A stretch of 40,203 bases of DNA, taken from positions 78,841,329 to 78,881,531 of the forward strand of contig CM044503.1 in assembly GCA_024364805.1 (NCBI GenBank). Reading direction: 5' to 3'. Source of the stretch: Euprymna scolopes (lineage: Eukaryota > Mollusca > Cephalopoda > Sepiida > Sepiolidae). The translations under genes were made by a program, and so were the position numbers. Every line of letters starts with the position of its first letter. Position 1 is the first letter of the stretch. Below, piece after piece: positions 19,601-31,045 of this stretch. The notes beneath the pieces are model-generated. The model saw nothing but the letters and a program-made list of their open reading frames with translations. It was not told the origin of the DNA and made no database searches.

Positions 19601-20770
19601 GCAAACATGTGGCACTGCTATTTCTTCCTTGGAGGAACTAAAATCAATTCATAATTCTTTAATACATCGTGGAGTACAATGCTTTTGGCATTTTGTAAGG
19701 TCACAAAATATGCCATATTCAATTGATGAAGTCCGGTGTGTAACTTCTGAATCTCCTACTTGTGCCAAAATAAAACCCTAATTCCTTAATTCATATTCTT
19801 ACCCGTTCTACTGACACATTTGAAAGTCTTTTTGTTGATTACAAAAGATCTCTTTCGGTATCCTCGTCAGGTTGCCATTACATACTTACTGTTGTCGACG
19901 AGTAATGTTGATTTCCTGTTGCTTTCCCTTGTCGTGATTGTTCTTCTCAAACCGCGAGACAATGCCTGAAAACTGTTTTCTCTATCTTCGTACTTCCCTC
20001 ATTTATCCACTCCAATCAGGAGATTTTGCTTATGTCAGAGGAATTTAAGCAATTTCTGCTATGACTTGGGATTGGATCTAGTAACACTACTGCTTGTAAC
20101 CCAAGAGGTAACAGCCAATGTGAGCGCTATAATGGAATTATATGAAACACTATCTTATAAGCTTTGGAATCTCAACAGTTACCCATTAACATTTGGTAGG
20201 ACGTTCTGCAGGATGTTTTACATACTATTCACTCTCTACTATGCACAACCACTTATGCCACTCCTCATGAACGCATGTTCAATTTTGAAAGGCGGTCGTC
20301 CACCGGCACTGCATTGTCTGTTTGGCTCTGTGAATCTGGAAAAGTGTTATTAAAACGATTTAATGGCAGGAGCAAGTATGACCCTATTATTGAGGTGTAG
20401 AACTCTTTGAAGTGAACCCTACACACGAGAATTCGACATTGTGATGGCCGGGGGAATTCAGTGGCATTGAGACATTTGGCTCATTTTCCACGATCTCAGG
20501 ATCTTGGTGAAAAATCATGCCTAGATCGACCTCAAGATTCTGCTGGGAAAATGGACCCAGATCGACCTCAGGATCCTGCTGGGGGATGTGGACCCCGAAA
20601 ATCTGCCATCTTCGCCTGGTGCAAGTCCTGAGATTCATACTTCCTCCAAGTCTGAGACTTCTGACTCTTCCGGTAGTGAGCTGCCTCTCTGCCGGTCTAG
20701 TAGGACTTGGAAACTAGTCCAGCAGCTAGATTTATAAACTTTCTAATAATAATCTCTGTTTCAAGTGGGG
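19600..20770 (+). pseudogene. integrase region and 3' tail of fossil 1
   Basis: Segments similar to the N-terminal and core parts of integrase are present (HNSLIHRGVQCFWHFVR; a short DE-rich core remnant). The 3' tail contains a 36-bp tandem repeat at about 20488-20595. The region is degenerate throughout and runs to the right LTR. Confidence 0.65.
20488..20595 (+). repeat. 36-bp tandem repeat, 3 units, near the 3' end of fossil 1
   Basis: Three 36-bp units share 'gatcgacctcaggatcctgc'-like sequence (the first unit is the most diverged). The length is a multiple of three, so it could have coded for a 12-residue repeat, but no function is implied. Confidence 0.8.
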
Positions 20771-20777
20771 TTGAGCA

Positions 20778-21026
20778 TTATGATTTTCTTATAATAACTT
20801 TCTTATTAAAGTGACTTTCTCTTTATTTGCATATCTCCTGTAACATGATCTTGCCGTTTGCTTTTTCTTTATTTTCTTATTTGAATACTTTTTTTTATTT
20901 TTATTAACATGCATTCCTGGCCACTGGCCGCATTTTTCCTGGTGACTGGCCGCATTTGTCGTTGTAAAATTCAGTTGAATAAAGCCTTGGAAAAAGGTCT
21001 TTCTGCTTGTGTCTTCATTGCATTAT
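20778..21026 (+). repeat. 3' LTR of gypsy-like fossil 1
   Basis: Counterpart of 16257-16485. It is longer because 'cctgg.gactggccgcattt' is duplicated in tandem. Confidence 0.75.
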
Positions 21027-21112
21027 ATAAATACTTTATTCAGTTAGCGATCAATTTCACATATCTTTTATTGCTTTTAAATTCATTTTAAAAATTTCAA
21101 GGTTCAAAAAAG

Positions 21113-21130
21113 CACACACACACACACACA
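21113..21130. repeat. (CA)9 microsatellite
   Basis: Short CA run at the junction between the sequence after fossil 1 and the minus-strand fossil that follows. Confidence 0.9.
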
Positions 21131-21131
21131 T

Positions 21132-22400
21132 CATCTCGTAGCAGCTTACTTTGTTTCGTAGATCCGGAGGCCCAGAGATCCATTTCCATTCTACCGTCTA
21201 CCTCTCACCATCGAACTTCGCCAGGAAATCCTCGTCCTCGATGCAGCAAGCCTCCGGTTTTTGCGTTCTTATGTTTCTATCACCTTCCACTCCTGCCATT
21301 CCTACTGCACCAAAGTGTCCGAAAGTTACTTGATCCCCTCTCAACATAGTGACCCCCCAATTGGCTGATCACACTTACACCTAAAACCACATCAGCATCA
21401 CCAACCAGACGATCCAACACCAGGGCTCGTAGTCCAATAGGCACACCTTACACCAGTATTTCCGCTGTTGTCTCTCCTAGGCATTTCACCTACCTGCCAT
21501 CCACGGTCTTAATACTCCTGGCTCTGCTCCATTATCTAGCGACATTCTTCGCTACCAACGTTGTGGTGCAGCCTGTGTTAACAAGGGTCACAGCTCTCTT
21601 CCCATTGACTACTACCAGTATCTGAGACAACGTTTCGCTGTGCGCCATTGCCACATAGAAGAGGGAACCACTGGCGCAATGGGTCGCCTTCACTCGTTTT
21701 CCTGGTCCCGTGAAGCAATGCAATAGTGCCCCACTCGTCCACATCGGTAGCAGGTGACCTGCTCTCGGCTCTTTGCAGTCCTTGAGCAGGTGAGGACCCT
21801 GGCACTGGAAGCACTTGATGGCAGGTCTCCCCTCCTGTCGCCTCGCTGCCTGTCTCTCATCATTCAAGTGGGGCCTCGTGCACTTATTTCCACTCACAGC
21901 TGCAGCCACGATTGGGCCCTTGACATTCTTGACTAGGACTCTGGCATGGACCAAGAGATCGTCCACTTCCATCATATTGATCTCAGTGATTCTCTGCATG
22001 TTCGCGGAGATTTCTTCTGGGAAGCCGTTCACTAGGTATAGTTTTACCGTCATCTCCAGGCTCCTCCCCATGTAACCAGCCAATCCTGCCAGCCTCCTGA
22101 TCTCCGCAGCAAAGACGTCAACAGACTCGCCAGTCCAACTCAAACTTGCAAGCTTGCTGCTTCAAATGGACTCTCAGCGAAAGCCAATTTCAATCCTTTC
22201 TCCACTGAGGCAAGATCTGCCTTATCTTCATCGCGCATCTGCTGGTAAATTGTGAGGGCTTCCCTCTCTATGTATAGTGGCAGCAGGGTGACCACGTCTT
22301 CGATTTTTTGCAACCTTGCCACCATCTTTAATTTTTCCAGCCTTTTAATTATGTCACCCTCTCCAGTGAAGGGTCTCAACATCTGAGTGTTCAGTCTTCA
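21132..22400 (-). mobile_element. LTR-type retroelement fossil 3 (Gag, protease and linker)
   Basis: On the minus strand, 22382 down to about 21530 reads as Gag: KLKMVARLQKIEDVVTLLPL and YIEREALTIYQQM, then FAAEIRRLAGLAG, and a zinc knuckle CFQCQGPHLLKDC. A retropepsin-like segment (VNGKRAVTLVNTGCTTTLV) follows. Further on, DEDFLAKFDGER with WKW resembles the stretch after the protease in some gypsy-type elements. The element is cut off near 21132, before reverse transcriptase. It has only a few breaks, and its GC content is higher than its surroundings. The lineage differs from fossils 1 and 2. Confidence 0.8.
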
Positions 22401-22850
22401 GTCAGGAATGTTAATCTGCTTGACAGGCTGAAATAGCTTTTATGGTTACAATCAGGATTCGGTTCTGGGGTTTGGGAAAGAGTGAGTCACTCGCTCGACA
22501 ACAGCACGTTTCTGCCCTCTTCTTTTCCAATCGACCACACCTGGCCTCTCACCACCAATGTCCTACCGCACAATCCGAACGTCAGCAATACAAAATTCTT
22601 TTCAAGAGAAGATGTTCACGACTCTTTTATTTATATCACCTCCAGGGAATTTTTTTCAGCTTTTATATCCTATATATTATCTTCTAGAAAAAAAAGGAAA
22701 AGACAGGGAAAAAAGTAGCTTCTCCCATCATGCCCTGCCTTCCCAAGATGCCCTTCGTGTATATAAATGAGCTAGCCATCCTTTCCTTCTTCTTTCTCAA
22801 AGAGCGATGCAGATACACCCGGTCCGTTTTTTTTGTTTGTTTGTTTTTCT
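22401..22850 (-). other. probable leader and LTR of fossil 3
   Basis: This segment lies immediately upstream of the fossil 3 Gag on the minus strand. It contains a TATA-like 'gatataaaagctg' and AATAAA-type sequence ('ataaataaaag'). That is consistent with an LTR plus leader, but with no second copy in the window the LTR boundaries cannot be shown. No independent gene is seen. Confidence 0.4.
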
Positions 22851-24137
22851 AACCATATACCCCACAGCTAAACTTGTGAATGAAATCTTAAATCTTTAAT
22901 ATTTTGGTTTCAAGTATTTTAAGAAAGAAACGTTGGAAAATTTTTACAGAAAATTATAACGTCGTGAAGAGAGATTTTTTAATGTCATATAACCGTTAAT
23001 ATATTTTAAAAAAGGTATGATATAATTTATATTCTTTTTGGAATAGATATGACCACTATAATTCAAATATGGATGTGTAACTGAAATGAAATGAGTGTAT
23101 TTTTGTTATGTAATTTATTGACTGATTATATGTATTAATTATTACAGGTGGTGTTTTCTATGGTGTGAGATAGTTAACCTGTGTCTAAAATTAAATTATG
23201 TTCTATTTAATATGAGTTTAATTATTAATGGCAATAAATTATATAACCTCCACGTTGTTTAAGCGCTGATTCAAGAAGTCTCCATCCTAGTTTATCTATC
23301 TACTTCTATATTAAAATGATTGCAGAAATCCCCATCTTGACCAAAGTAGCATAGGTTTTCAACAACATATGACACATACAAATTCAATATATCTACCCTG
23401 ATAGCCCCTATCTTATGTAATTTAGAACCACCATTTCTGCCATATTCACTCGTGCTAATAAAATGTTACATTATATCCTTTGAGAAACACCATCACAATA
23501 GCCACATCTACAGAGGAAGGAGTTCCTATTTTTCTCTCTCATTATTTAGTGCTCTCAGCGCTACCAGTTGACACTGGGGTAAATTCTACACTTTCTTACC
23601 TTACTGTGCTTGGACCACCATTAATTGGTTATTATGTACATATACATAACATAATCTTTCCATTTTACACTACCTAATTAATGAAATTTCCCTAGCATAA
23701 TTCTGATTACTTCGATTGGCTGAGCTCTGACTATTCCCATGTTTTGGAATAACAATTCGCTCCTTTTATAAACGAACGTTTAGTATGGCATCACTTACAA
23801 ACTATGGCCATTCAGGATGTCCTTTACAGACAACACAATTTCTGTTCTTAGTGAAATTTCCAAACACATTACAATATAATATCTAGCTTGTGACACTTTG
23901 GGGGGGGGTTCGTTGGCTTACATTCGGTAACTTTATTTGCACATATGTCCATCACTACAACTGTGATGAAAAATTATCCGTCAAATACATAAACAAATAT
24001 AGCTTATTTTTTACAGGCGCTTTCCAGATTTATTCTGTTAGGAATGAAAGAAGTGGTGCAAACTAAATATTATGACAGATTTGCATAGATTAAATTACTT
24101 TAAAAATTTGTTAACAAGAAAACAATAATCCACCAAA
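22851..24137. other. unassigned AT-rich DNA
   Basis: No gene or classified repeat. The 65-codon frame at 23480-23677 has no domain. A run of nine G residues lies near 23900. Confidence 0.5.
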
Positions 24138-24346
24138 GCTGAACTGCACGCCTGTGGAACTCTGTTCCATCTGCCTGCTTCCCACCTGACTACAACTTGG
24201 ATGTCTTCAAGTCCAACGTTAACAAATTCCTAATGAACCGCCCCCTTAAGTAAACACTTCATCAAATCTCCACACTAACGTACTGTACTTGCAATAACCC
24301 TTATCCCTGAGTGGCTTCCGGGCCTTGATAAGTGGTAACCACCGTG

Positions 24347-24373
<27 letters not shown>
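24138..24373 (+). mobile_element. CR1/Jockey-like LINE 3' tail with 26-nt poly(A)
   Basis: This stretch closely matches the 3' end of the LINE at 28260-31808 (about 31570-31808). Shared blocks include 'cgcctgtggaact', 'tcttcaagtccaacgt', 'cccttatcc' and 'gtggcttccgggccttgata'-like sequence. It ends in a 26-base A run (24348-24373). Only about 210 bp of the 3' end were copied, a severe 5' truncation. It lies about 250 bp before fossil 2. Confidence 0.9.
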
Positions 24374-24378
<5 letters not shown>

Positions 24379-24626
24379 CACATAAATCACATATTTAGCA
24401 TCAATTATTATCTTACAGTTTGGTACTTTTCGAACTAACTAAGTGGTTACAGTGCCTTACAAAAGGATTCCATGTCTCTGTTATAAAAAAAACACATTAA
24501 CGATTATTGTTGTTCGATCCTAATAAAAGCATAAAAATACACTGCATCGTAAAACTAATCCAGAACAGTTACTTGCTTTTTGTATTTTTTTTTGGGGGGG
24601 GATGCACTCCTTGTTTTTATTAGAAC
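24374..24626. other. unassigned AT-rich DNA
   Basis: No feature recognised apart from a short T run followed by a G run near 24580-24601. Confidence 0.5.
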
Positions 24627-24767
24627 TGTTGTGAATATGAATTATCTCCTCTTTGATAATCTAAGCTATAAAAGCTGTACATTTTGCGCTTGTCAAGTAG
24701 ACGAGTAGTGAGATTCTTAATTGAATAAAGATTACTAGACGGAATCTCTTGCCCTGTTTTTATTACA
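24627..24767 (+). repeat. probable 5' LTR of fossil 2
   Basis: It starts TGTTGTGAATATG and ends TTATTACA, giving TG...CA ends. It contains a TATA-like 'gctataaaag' near 24664 and a polyadenylation-type AATAAA near 24724. Without a second LTR in the window the edges are inferred. Confidence 0.55.
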
Positions 24768-24786
24768 ATTTATTCAATTAAGAATG
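24768..24786 (+). promoter_or_regulatory. primer-binding region of fossil 2, complementary to its own LTR
   Basis: 24769-24785 (tttattcaattaagaat) is the exact reverse complement of 24713-24729 inside the LTR. That 17-base stretch lies about 50 bases after the TATA-like box, near the expected 5' end of the transcript. It occupies the position where a tRNA primer normally binds. Confidence 0.6.
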
Positions 24787-25450
24787 GAACAATTTATGCG
24801 ACCGAAGTGATTTACAACAGATACAGAAAGCGATTCAGCCCACAAGTGCTGGAAACATCGGCGGGAGATATTTACAAATTTCATCAAGGTTCTATGTTCA
24901 GAAAGACTGGGACGTCCCATCAATAAGCGTGCTCTCCTAACCAACTACCTGTCTCACACAGTCAACAAAATTATCTCGGATTGTGTTACCTATGAAGAAG
25001 CAATCGATGTACTGAACGCTACATACATTCATTAATGGCTCAAGTAATGCTCAGGTAAGACAACGTCTTCTTGAGAATAAGACCCTTACACTTAGAACAG
25101 CTTATGAACAAACCTATACCTTTGAATGTGCTATATAGCTGTCTAGTTCTTATTTACAGTCAAACACTGTGGGCACCGCACTAAACCCACTTATTCATAC
25201 TGCCCCCCCTCCTCATGACAATAGTCCGACAAAGCTTCAAGAACAATCGGTCACTGCCGCATTAAAAAGGAACACCTGCTACTTTTGTGGCTTATCTAAA
25301 CACCTACGAGTTTCATGCCCTGCCAGAGATACTCGTTGTCATAAATGTGGAAAACTTGGTCATTTTTCAAAGGTATGCAAGTTTTCTAAAGCCAGTCGTC
25401 AAAATACATCTGCAACTTCATCTGCCTCCCCTGACTGCCTTTCAAACACT
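24784..25450 (+). pseudogene. Gag region of fossil 2
   Basis: It begins shortly after the primer-binding region and contains a capsid-like segment (NKRALLTNYLSHTVNKII). Two CCHC knuckles follow (CYFCGLSKHLRVSC and CHKCGKLGHFSKVC), the nucleic-acid-binding part of Gag. The second knuckle is nearly the same as the one in fossil 1. Confidence 0.85.
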
Positions 25451-26600
25451 ATTGTAAAAGTGAAAATTAACGTGAGATCTATGAATGTTCTGCTTGATAC
25501 CGGGAGCTCAGAAAATTTTATCAAAGAAAGCTTGATAAAACCAACAGATTGTATTTTGTCCCCTCCCCCAGCAGAGTAACAATGGCAAATGCATCATTGT
25601 TTGCACAAATAAGTGGTTATTGCTTGGTGGACTTACTATTTAATGACGTCTCCCATAAAACCACTAAATTATCCGTAATGAAAAACCTTTGGTGCGAAAT
25701 AATACTGGGACATGATTTTTTGCAGCAACACTCACAGATTGAAATTCCGTGTGGCGGTTCAATGCCTGCATTGAAATTTTGTCGATTGGCGACAGCAAAA
25801 TTCTAGTACTCGTCACTTTTCTTAAACCTAACTGAAAACTGAAAACCCATAAGAGTCAGAAGCAGACATTTTACTTATAAGGGTAAAAAATTAATTGACT
25901 GTGAGATAAAAAGACTACTCGAGGAGGGTATAATTGGGCCTAGCAAATCACCCTGAAGGGCACAGGTAGTTATAACCACTTCTGAAAAACCATAAAAAGA
26001 GATGGTTATAGATTACTCCCAAACTATAAATAGATTTGCTCTTTTGGACGCCTTCCCACTACCTAGGATAGATGAAATGATAGGCAAAATAGCCAAACAT
26101 TGTATGTTTAGCACTCTGGGCTTGAAAAGCACATACCATCAGATCGCCATTAGACCTAGAAACAAGCTATACACAGCTTTCGAGGCAACCGGTCGACTAT
26201 ATCAATTTTGCAGGATTTCTTTTGGCGTTATGAATGGGATAGCCAGCTTCCAAATGATAGTCGACCAAATCATAAGGGATGAGAAACTGGAAGGCACATT
26301 TGTGTACATTGACAACATCACAGTATGTGGCCATAATAAAAAGGAACACAACAAAAATCTCAGATGGTTCATGTCCGGTGTCGACAAATACAACCTTACC
26401 CTCAACAAATGCTCGTTTGGACTGGACAAAATAAACCTTCTGGGGTATACCATAAGCAAAGGTTTAATAGCACCAGACGCAGATCGATTGAAACCTTTAC
26501 TCCAAATGCCTGTCCCTTACAATCAGCCTTCCCTTCGACCCTTCAATATGCTATGGGCATGTTTGCTCACTACTCTCAATGGATTGCATTGTTCTCAGAA
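25450..26600 (+). pseudogene. protease and reverse transcriptase region of fossil 2
   Basis: A retropepsin active-site segment (VLLDTGSSENFIKESLI) is followed by reverse transcriptase blocks: FPLPRIDEMIGKIA, KSTYHQIAIRPRNKLYTAF and INLLGYTISKGLIAPD. The order and spacing fit gypsy-type pol. The region is broken. Confidence 0.85.
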
Positions 26601-27590
26601 AAGAGACATCTATTAACACAAATAGAGACGTTTCCTCTGTCCCGTCAAGCTGTTGAGGCATTTGAGGGACTGAAAAAAGGATATTGCAAAATTAGCAATT
26701 ACAACAATCGACCAAAATGTTCCTCTGGTTGTTGAAATGGATGCGTCAGACTGTGCTATTGCTGCTTCTTTAAGACAAGCTAAGAGTCCTGTAGCCTTTT
26801 ATTAAGGACCCTCTCACGGGCTGAACGACGTCACCCCACAATTGAAAAGGAAACCTACGCCGTAGTCGAGGCATTAAGAAAATATCAGCACTACCTGATT
26901 GGCCACCACTTTAAACTTATTACTGACCAATAATCAGTTGGTTTTATGTTCAACTCTAAGACTACAAGCAAAATAAAGAACAAGAAAATAGCGAGGTGGA
27001 GAATTGAACTATCTTGTTTCTGCTTTGACATCAGCTACTGACCCTGCAAGGAGAACTTAACAGCTGATATATTGTCAAGAGTATGCTGTATGGCATCAAG
27101 TGGAGAAAACTTTGAACGCTACATAACAATCTTTGTCACCCAGGCATTACTTGGTTCATGCTGTGAGGTGTAGAAACTTGTCTTTCTCAATGGAGGAGGT
27201 AAAAAGAATTACAAATTCCAGCCGAATGTGTGCTGAAATAAAGCCTTGGTTTTATAAACCCAAAACTGGCATTTTAATAAAAGCAACACAACCGACTGAA
27301 AGACTTAATCTTGATTTTAAAGAGCTGCTACTAAGCAAAACAAGGAACCGATATATATTAACTGTTGTCGACGAATATTCACGATTTTCTCTTGCTCAGA
27401 CATATCGGCTACTGCAATTATACAATGCCTCTGTTCACTCTTCACTGTCTTTGGAGTTCCGGCCTGCATACAGTAGGACCGAAGGGCTTCTTTCATGTCA
27501 GAGCAGCTTCGACAATTCTTACAGGAACAAAGAGTAACTATAAGCTTGACAGTTCCCTACAACCCTAAGGGTAATGGCTAATACGAAAGA
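26600..27590 (+). pseudogene. RNase H and integrase region of fossil 2
   Basis: RNase H blocks (an EMDASD-type segment near 26735 and an RAERRHPTIEKETYAV-like one near 26820) precede integrase segments (LNLDFKELLLSKTRNRYIL and VVDEYSRFS, the core DDE-type fold). The match fades before the C-terminal domain. Confidence 0.8.
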
Positions 27591-27723
27591 TATGAGGGCA
27601 TTATTTGGAAGATTGAAAATTTGTATTTAAATAAACATTAGGTTTATTCAATTTTAAAAAAATGCATTTTGTTGGCTTTCTTAACATTTCAAATTTAAAA
27701 TGCTTACAACGAGGCACACCACA

Positions 27724-28259
<536 letters not shown>

Positions 28260-28793
28260 AATGGAGAGTAGACAATGCATTGTGGATGCGTTATCGGCAG
28301 CTCTAGTTACTCTTGCTTCTCCTTATTTGTCACTCAGTCCTCATTTCTTCAATGAGTGATTTTTCTGACAAAGGGAGAAGAAAAAGCTGTTTACTAGGTT
28401 CGCAGTATTTGTGTGAACAGTTGTCAGAAATGTTGGAAACTCTGTTCCTTTGTTGTATCCTTGTGGCCATGTCACTAATAAGGGTGCTGGAGGTAAACGT
28501 TTCAACTGGGCTGACGTTATCTGCCTGATAGTCAGGGACCCCTAAGGAGGCTGTCCTATCAGCAGGTGCAAAGTACCGGGGTTGCTGTATTCCAATTTGG
28601 TGACTGGATTCTGGTAGCTTCTTTGGGGCCTCTCGATACCCTATTAGTGGGTAATTGTTATGGCTTTACCTTATCATGTGCTATAAAAAAAAAAAATTAA
28701 AAAAAAATTTCCATTCCTTTTTCTCTTACCTTCCCTCTCTGCCCTGCTCTAAGCAAGTCAGTCGACCTATTCCACAAATCCTAAATCTCAATC
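28260..28793 (+). other. probable 5' untranslated region of the LINE
   Basis: This segment has higher GC than the upstream DNA, contains a 71-codon frame (28313-28528) without a known domain, and ends with two A/T runs near 28685-28710. Where the LINE truly starts is inferred from the base-composition change. Confidence 0.45.
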
Positions 28794-29530
28794 ATGAAAG
28801 GTTTCCAGAAAAAATACTCGATTAAACCAAGATTTCCAACTTCCAATGCAGACCCCCACTACCATGTCTCCTTCTCCAACATCAGGGGTCTATGTTCCAA
28901 ACTTCCAGAGGTTCAAACTCTATTACAGGAGACGAAGCCAGACTTATTATTCCTAAGTGAAACTGGCATTAGACTGACTTCTTCCCTAGATGAGTTCATA
29001 ATTAAAGGATACTCTAACTTAAACTCTAAATCTGACCCCCAAGATCGCCATGGGCATAGAGTATGTGACTACATCAAAAACGACTTTCCATGTGGTAGGG
29101 ACATCTCTAGAGAAGATCTTAATTTACCTGACATGTGGTTCCGGGTTGCACTTGCTCATACTACTGCGTTTATATTTGCACTCTATCGTCCCCACAACAG
29201 TGGAATTACTATCTTTAATAGCATAATTGAGAAAATTGACCATGTCCTGTGTGAGTACCCCTCAGCTAATATCCATGTCTGTGGGGACTTCAATGTTCAC
29301 AATGTGGAATGGTTAACCCACTCTAACAAGACCGATGACAAGGGGAGGTTCTGCCACGATTTCTCCATTGCTTATGACCTCACTCAGATTGTCCAAGAAC
29401 CCACCCGCATTCCTGACACTGATGGTTACTATGCAAGTCTCCGAGACCTCTTTCTCACAAATTGCCCTGAGCTGTGCTCATCTTCTGTTTAGTCCCCACT
29501 GGGATCTTCCGACCACTCTGTTGTATCAGT
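28794..29530 (+). pseudogene. LINE endonuclease domain (APE-like)
   Basis: The 232-codon frame from 28794 has the order expected of the endonuclease that nicks target DNA: VSFSNIRGLCSKLPEVQTLL (N-terminal Asn), DLLFLSETGI (catalytic Glu), ALYRPHNSG, then VCGDFNVHNVEWL (Asp and Asn of the GDFN motif) and DLFLTNCPEL. After a TAG at 29490-29492, the SDHSVVSV block (the final Asp-His pair) continues in the same frame. All the key residues I can check are present, so the main defect in this domain is that stop. The product would act in the nucleus with reverse transcriptase in target-primed integration. Confidence 0.85.
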
Positions 29531-31045
29531 TAAGATAAAAACAAAATGTAAGAGGTCTTCAGACATACCTCCCCATCGTACAGTGTATCGATACTCTATG
29601 GCTGACTGGGATAGCTTCCATACATTTATATCAGACCTACCTCTACGTGCCATGTTTAAAAAGGATGTGTCTTCTATAGTATCAGACCTGACAGAATGGT
29701 TAACTGTAGGTATAGACAGTTTCATACCCTCGAAAAAGTTCCAGCAAAAGCCTAACAGCTAGCCGTGGTTCTCCCCAGAATGTGCTGCTGCCATTGCACA
29801 CAGAAATCACTTTTTCCATTGCATCTAACGTAATAGATGTACTGAGACTAAAGCTGCTTTCAGGATTGCCAGCAACCACTGTAAAAAAGTAATAAAGAAG
29901 ATAAGAGAGTTGTATGCTCAGTCCGTCAAATCCAAGGTAGCTGAGCAGCGGCTTGGCTCCCATTAGTTCTGGCAAATAGCAAACAGAACCCTTAACAGAA
30001 GTGTGAGCTCTATCCCAACTATCATCAATGGACCTGAGTTAATATCGTCAGCATCAGACAAAGCCAATCACTTTGCCAAAAACTTCGCAGCTAATTCTAC
30101 CCTTTACGACCAAGGCCACCAACCCCCAGTATTCCCTTGTATATCAGAAAACATGCTATATGATATACAAATATCTGTACATAATGTTGCCAAGCTAATC
30201 AAAAACCTTGATTCCAGTAAAGTAACTGGCCCTGACGGCATTCCAGTTAGTGCTCAAAAGACTTCAACCGGAATTAGCACCTATACTTACCAAGTTATTC
30301 AAGCATTGTCTTAAGGAGAAATGCTTCCCTACACTTTGGAAAATCTAATCAGTATGCCCTGTATTTAAAAACTCTGGTGATCGCTCATCTCCCTCTCAGT
30401 ACAGACCAATAAGCCTCCTTTGCATCATGAGTAAGCTGCTGGAATCTGCTAAATAAGGAAGTAGTCAACCATCTCAGCAAAAATAACCTTCTTAGTGACG
30501 TGCAATATGGTTTCTGTTCTGCTAGATCTACAGCAGATGTGCTTACAGTTATATCTCATAGGATTGGCGAATCCCTCGATAGAGGCTTCCTCCCTAGGGC
30601 AATTGCTCTTGACATATCAAGAGCCTTTAATAAGGTATGGCATAAAGGTCTACTTCACAAGATCTCCAGTCATGGTATAGCTGGAAATGCCTTATCAATT
30701 ATTAAATCATTTCTCTCTGATAGGTTCTTAAGAGTAGTGGTTGATGGGCAGAAATCAGAGGTACTCAGTATTAATGCTGGAGTCCCTCAGGGGTCCATCC
30801 TAAGTCCAACTCTCTTCCTGATCTACATCAATGATCTTCCAGACCACATCCTTAGATCATTTGTAGACATTTATGCTGATGACACTACCATCTATGGTAG
30901 CACTTCGAAGACTTTCTCTCCTCTGATCTTGAGCACATGGTACAATGGGGGAAAAAGTGGCTGGTTACTTTTAATGCATCTAAAACCGAGCTTCTATCTT
31001 AACATCATCAACGCTCTGTTGCCCAGCTGCCATCAATCGAAATGA
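29531..31045 (+). pseudogene. LINE linker and reverse transcriptase
   Basis: The linker contains NRTLNRSVSSIPTIINGPEL and leads to SKVTGPDGIPV (reverse transcriptase motif 1). After a stretch in other frames near 30260-30495 come QYGFCSARSTADVL, ALDISRAFNKVWHKGL (first catalytic Asp), GVPQGSILSPTLFLIYINDL and DIYADDTTIYG (catalytic YADD). Both aspartates of YADD are intact. In-frame stops lie at about 29760, 29826 and 29963, and shifts are needed near 30265 and 30480. A further frame change occurs around 31040, before the thumb. Confidence 0.85.

Larger units (their letters stand above)
16257..21026 (+). mobile_element. Ty3/gypsy-like LTR retrotransposon fossil 1
   Basis: Two LTRs (about 16257-16485 and 20778-21026) bracket Gag, protease, reverse transcriptase, RNase H and integrase remnants in the order protease-RT-RNase H-integrase, which is the gypsy order. 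The LTRs are roughly 92 percent identical by eye, and the right one has an internal tandem duplication of about 20 bp, so the element is old. It is clearly broken, with perhaps a dozen interruptions. It also carries two nested insertions, at 17219-17990 and 18779-18978. Gag and pol resemble fossil 2 (24627-27590), with short LTRs of the same pattern. The outermost LTR bases and target duplication could not be fixed. Confidence 0.85.
24627..27590 (+). mobile_element. Ty3/gypsy-like LTR retrotransposon fossil 2, 3' end missing
   Basis: A probable 5' LTR (24627-24767) is followed by Gag with two zinc knuckles, protease, reverse transcriptase, RNase H and integrase. No 3' LTR is seen: recognisable integrase fades near 27590, shortly before an (AT)n tract. 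The proteins resemble those of fossil 1 block by block, so the two belong to one lineage, possibly near the CsRn1-like gypsy elements known from invertebrates (from memory). It is better preserved than fossil 1 but broken, with perhaps half a dozen to ten interruptions. Confidence 0.85.

Noticed and set aside
21026-21060. A second primer-site-like 'tttattcagtta' after the 3' LTR of fossil 1, suggesting a tandem element
   Set aside because: Only a short match to the sequence after the 5' LTR, and no Gag follows; chance in AT-rich DNA cannot be excluded.
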